A stretch of DNA of 64,000 bases from Zerene cesonia (taxonomy: Eukaryota; Arthropoda; Insecta; Lepidoptera; Pieridae): NCBI RefSeq assembly GCF_012273895.1, contig NC_052126.1:1191218-1255217 (forward strand). Reading direction: 5' to 3'. Shown piece after piece: positions 61,043-64,000 of the stretch. The notes under the pieces are model-generated. The model saw only the letters and a list, made by a program, of their open reading frames with translations, searched no databases and was not told where the DNA came from. The position numbers and the translations under genes were made by a program. The stretch's first letter is position 1, and each line of letters starts with the position of its first letter.

Positions 61043-61252
61043 TACGACGAATCAACGGTGATAGAAGTGGAGCCGGAATCAGAAGTCCAACCGCACTTGC
61101 CCTCCCCCACCTCCCCCTCGGAGGAGGCTGAGATAGTGATAGGGAGGGACGACGCGTGCGAGCGGGACGCGAGGCGTATACAGGACAAGTGGCGGGATGC
61201 GCTGCAGAGCGAGCCGGACTGGCCGGGACACCAGTACCAATATGACATTATT
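61043..61252 (+). CDS. Patj: Patj linker/PDZ3 exon, second copy
   Basis: Same 70 codons as 53294-53503 with two synonymous differences (GAT to GAC, CAG to CAA). Splice sites intact. Phase 0 at both ends, so it would join in frame after the exon ending at 58696 if the duplication were real. Confidence 0.7.
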
Positions 61253-61695
61253 GTAAGTTGGATTAATTCAGGTAATTGGGAAAAATATCCTAATAATGTA
61301 ATTCAGGACATGTGTCAAGGATCGGTGATAATATAATCATATGAGTTTAGTAAGTTATTATCATCATTAGGATCGCAGGGATTAAATTATTTCCATAAGT
61401 ATACTCTGTAAAATAGTGAATGGGAGAATTTATTTTTTTATATAGTCAATGCTTGTTTACTTGAAAAATAACAAAATTATAATTTTATAAAATTGATTAT
61501 TGGAATGTTTATATATTTTTCGTAACTCTCCCAAGTCTTAAAAGGGAGGAAGTATTTTTTTCATAATGAACAATATAAGGTTTCGTCTTGTTTGTACCAG
61601 GAGATCATGATATAATAAGAAAAATAATTATAAAATTAATCGCTTCCCATGATTCAAGATCTAAGTTAATAAATACTTAATAATTTTTCTTTCAG

Positions 61696-61866
61696 GTGGG
61701 TTCAATAATAAAGGAGAAGGACAGTGGTCTAGGTATTTCATTGGAAGGAACAGTGAGGGTAGTTGGCGGGAAGGAAGTTCAAGCGAGGCACTATATAAGA
61801 GCTATAGCTCCTAATGGGCCTGTGGCCAAGTTGGGGATCTACCGCGTGGGAGACGAGTTGTTGGAG
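61696..61866 (+). CDS. Patj: Patj PDZ3 exon, second copy
   Basis: Same 57 codons as 53955-54125; five synonymous differences (for example TTA to CTA, CAT TAC to CAC TAT, ATT to ATC, CTG to TTG), none changing the protein. Splice sites intact. Confidence 0.7.
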
Positions 61867-62315
61867 GTAAATTGTAATACAAACTCATACTTAAAGACGA
61901 ACTCAAACTAACTGTTTTTTGTAAGTTCTATCTCAATCAATTATTGTACTTCACCACCACCTTCATTTTTATCTTCTCTTCCGGGTTGTCTGGGAGAGAT
62001 CACTTATAGCGATAAGGTCGCCCCTCTTTACATTTTAAATAATAAAAAAAGAAGTAAGAAAAACATAAACATAAACAGAAACACAGTAATTTAAGAAGAT
62101 AAGAATAAACAAACAATATCTGATAAATACTACTGGGTACTGTTGTGTGTTATGGCTGTGAAATGGTCCAGGCTCGGCTTTATATGCCATTAGTCAGTTG
62201 ACCCATAACCCTGTTGGCGCTGAGTAGATTTTAAGTTACCTTCTTGTCCCTTGAAATTGTTTAATTTATGGTGTACAAATAAATTTTTCATTAATTTCAA
62301 TATAAAACGCCCAAG

Positions 62316-62453
62316 GTGAACGGGTGGCGGGTACTAGGCGCGCATCACGTGGAGGTGGTGACGCGGCTGCGCGCCGTCGCCTCGCCCGTGGTCCTGGTCG
62401 TGGTGCGGAAGCGCAGCGAGCCCGCCAACGGGATCGAGCCTAGCCTGGCGAGG
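62316..62453 (+). CDS. Patj: Patj PDZ3 C-terminal exon, second copy
   Basis: Same 46 codons as 54570-54707 with one synonymous change (GGT to GGG) and one Leu-to-Val change (CTC to GTC) in the last strand of PDZ3. The acceptor reads CGCCCAAG here instead of CGCCCCAG, and the donor GTGGGT instead of GTAGGT. Confidence 0.7.
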
Positions 62454-62924
62454 GTGGGTTTTACACGAATTCCGACCTACATACGTGGTATTAAAGCTGG
62501 TTTTGGCGTCACGCTGACCAGCACACACACCGCATACATTGATGCTTGGGCGTTATACTAATGCTTCATAGAGGTTGATACGTTTCTTTTTTCAGTACCG
62601 AGCTCGACTTGCAATATATGATATATCCAGGACATGAGGGCTTTTGTAACAAAAGTACTTTTAGTCATAAAAAAAGTGTATTGAAAAAGGGTTTAATGCC
62701 TTGACTTCCCTGACCATCTGTTTTTCAATAATAGAGACGTTTTTCTGTTCTATACAAATTTCTCATTTATAAAGCATTTGAATTCTGTACTAACTAAAAG
62801 TTAAAATGTTTCCAATTTATTTTCTGCGACACAACAATCAAAACTCTTAAATAGTCATATTTTATTCATTTCATATAGATTTATTGTTTTTAATGTAATT
62901 CAATTTTCTGATAAATAATTCCAG

Positions 62925-63057
62925 AGCGGTATACTGGGAGGTAGTCTGCAAGACTTGCTGGCTCCGCCACAAAGACTGATCAAAGCGAAATCGGAAAGTT
63001 CCGTCGCTTCTCTGTGCAGCGCGGCCACCGTGCTGTCTGCTGGCCATGAACATGATG
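62925..63057 (+). CDS. Patj: Patj PDZ3-PDZ4 linker exon, second copy
   Basis: Same 44 codons plus one base as 55185-55317; one synonymous difference (TCA to TCT). Splice sites unchanged. Confidence 0.7.
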
Positions 63058-63268
63058 GTATGTTATCGCTAATTAATTGACATGGTATAAAACAAAATCG
63101 CTTTCGCTGTCTGTCCATATGTATGCTTAAATCTTTAAAACTATGCAACAGATTTTTATGTGCTTTTTTTAAAAGAGTGATTCAAGTGGAAGGTTTATAT
63201 GTATAATAACATCTATTAAACTGCACCCAATTAAACGCGTGCGAAGCTGCGAGCTAGTCGATACTTCC

Positions 63269-63442
63269 TACTAATATTATAAATGCGAAAGTTTGTCAGG
63301 ATGTGTGTGTGTTTGTTGCTCTTTCACGCAAAGACTACTGAACCCATTGCAATGAAATTTGGTATGTGTAGACAGCTGGACAACTGGAATAACATAGAGG
63401 CAAGGCTTTTTATTACGCGGGTGAAAGCAAGGGGCACAGCTA
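63269..63442 (-). repeat. Dispersed repeat, family A, in duplicated block
   Basis: Copy of 55529-55702 with the same neighbours and truncation, part of the duplicated block rather than an independent insertion. Confidence 0.8.
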
Positions 63443-63863
63443 TTAAGTTATAATGAAATTGTAACACACTAGTCGTTTATCCAAAATTTATTGGGTTCAA
63501 CGTGGGAAGAACACAAAGTAAGAGTGGTTGTGATTTTTCCTATCGGATCAATTTCCTCTCAACATACTAATCGATACAGTAGAAATATCATGAAGTTATA
63601 TAAAGAACATCGTATGTTTTTCTTGTCTGCCGCAACATTAGTATTTTCTCTTTTTTGTCTGTGAGCGTTGGTAGAAACAAACACTCAAGTAACTGATAAT
63701 TTCTAGCATCATCCATTTTTTACGGTCTACGAAACCTTCATGGTCGAAATTTTCGAAGCAATATTATACGCTCAATTTGTATATAGTTCACAGTAAAAAT
63801 CAATTTAATATTGATACTTTTGGTAGACAACAAAATCCTAAAAACACCACAATTTCTTTCCAG

Positions 63864-64000
63864 AATTCTGTTCAGATGACCTCGAGAGGAATAGATCGAG
63901 ATCCTTAGAGCCGCTGAGCTGGCTCGCGATGTGGAGCGACCATGTGGAATATATTCAGCTTCTAAAGGAGGACAGAGGGCTTGGCTTCTCCATATTGGAT
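63864..64000 (+). CDS. Patj: Patj PDZ4 start exon, second copy (cut by window end)
   Basis: Follows 56131-56267 with one synonymous difference (CTG to CTA). The window ends within GLGFSILD, before the donor. The tandem array and PDZ4 core expected next would lie outside the window. Confidence 0.7.

Larger units (their letters stand above)
60880..64000 (+). repeat. Near-identical second copy of 53116-56260 (probable haplotype duplicate)
   Basis: From about AGCTAGTTGATCC onward the sequence follows 53116-56260 through five exons, their introns and the same interspersed repeats. Offset drifts from 7749 to 7733 bp because of small indels. Coding differences are about ten synonymous changes and one conservative change. 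Intron similarity this high, an adjoining 1000-N gap and allele-like differences point to unmerged haplotypes; a recent tandem duplication is the alternative. Confidence 0.93.

Overview
This is eukaryotic nuclear DNA, almost certainly from a moth or butterfly (Lepidoptera). The sequence is AT-rich, and its coding parts are short GC-rich blocks bounded by AG/GT splice sites. The introns are full of dispersed repeats: about 200-bp units that begin near CTAGCTG(C/T)GCCCCGCGG and end TTATAATATTAGTAGGAT, tRNA-headed SINEs with GATGATGAT tails, and a second SINE carrying CGCTTACCATCAGGCGAACC. Nothing bacterial is present, and long ORFs are not the genes here.

Two plus-strand genes are recognised from their encoded protein. 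(1) The 3' end of homer, the postsynaptic scaffold, lies in four exons at 9675-11641. They encode the conserved block with LTAALQESTANVDEWKRQL and the C-terminal coiled coil; the EVH1 domain must lie upstream of the window. (2) Patj, the Crumbs-complex scaffold with four PDZ domains, lies in fifteen exons at 31390-58696. They join in one frame for 2058 nt (686 codons) and align in order with Drosophila Patj: PDZ1, linker, PDZ2, linker, PDZ3, linker, PDZ4. No L27 exon was found. A possible non-coding or start exon ends at 30108. The true C-terminus and stop were not found.

Layout: 1-9674 is probably homer intron with repeats. 9675-11641 is homer. 11642-about 14000 is the homer 3' UTR and downstream sequence. 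About 14000-29940 is non-coding and includes a 5.5-kb cluster of five tRNA-Ile-like repeats, one of them split by a 1355-bp non-autonomous hAT-like element with an 8-bp target-site duplication. 29990-58696 is Patj. 57074-57720 is a tandem array made from the 3' end of the PDZ4 exon plus its splice donor. 59803-60802 is a gap of exactly 1000 N. 60880-64000 repeats about 53116-56260 nearly base for base, introns included.

The most notable points are the array of duplicated exon-end/splice-donor units in Patj, whose copies keep an open frame; the near-identical second copy of the PDZ3-PDZ4 region across the gap, most likely an unmerged haplotype; the hAT element inside a tRNA-like B-box region; and an in-frame 42-codon extension after the homer TGA. 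All gene names rest on remembered family sequences, not on a database search.
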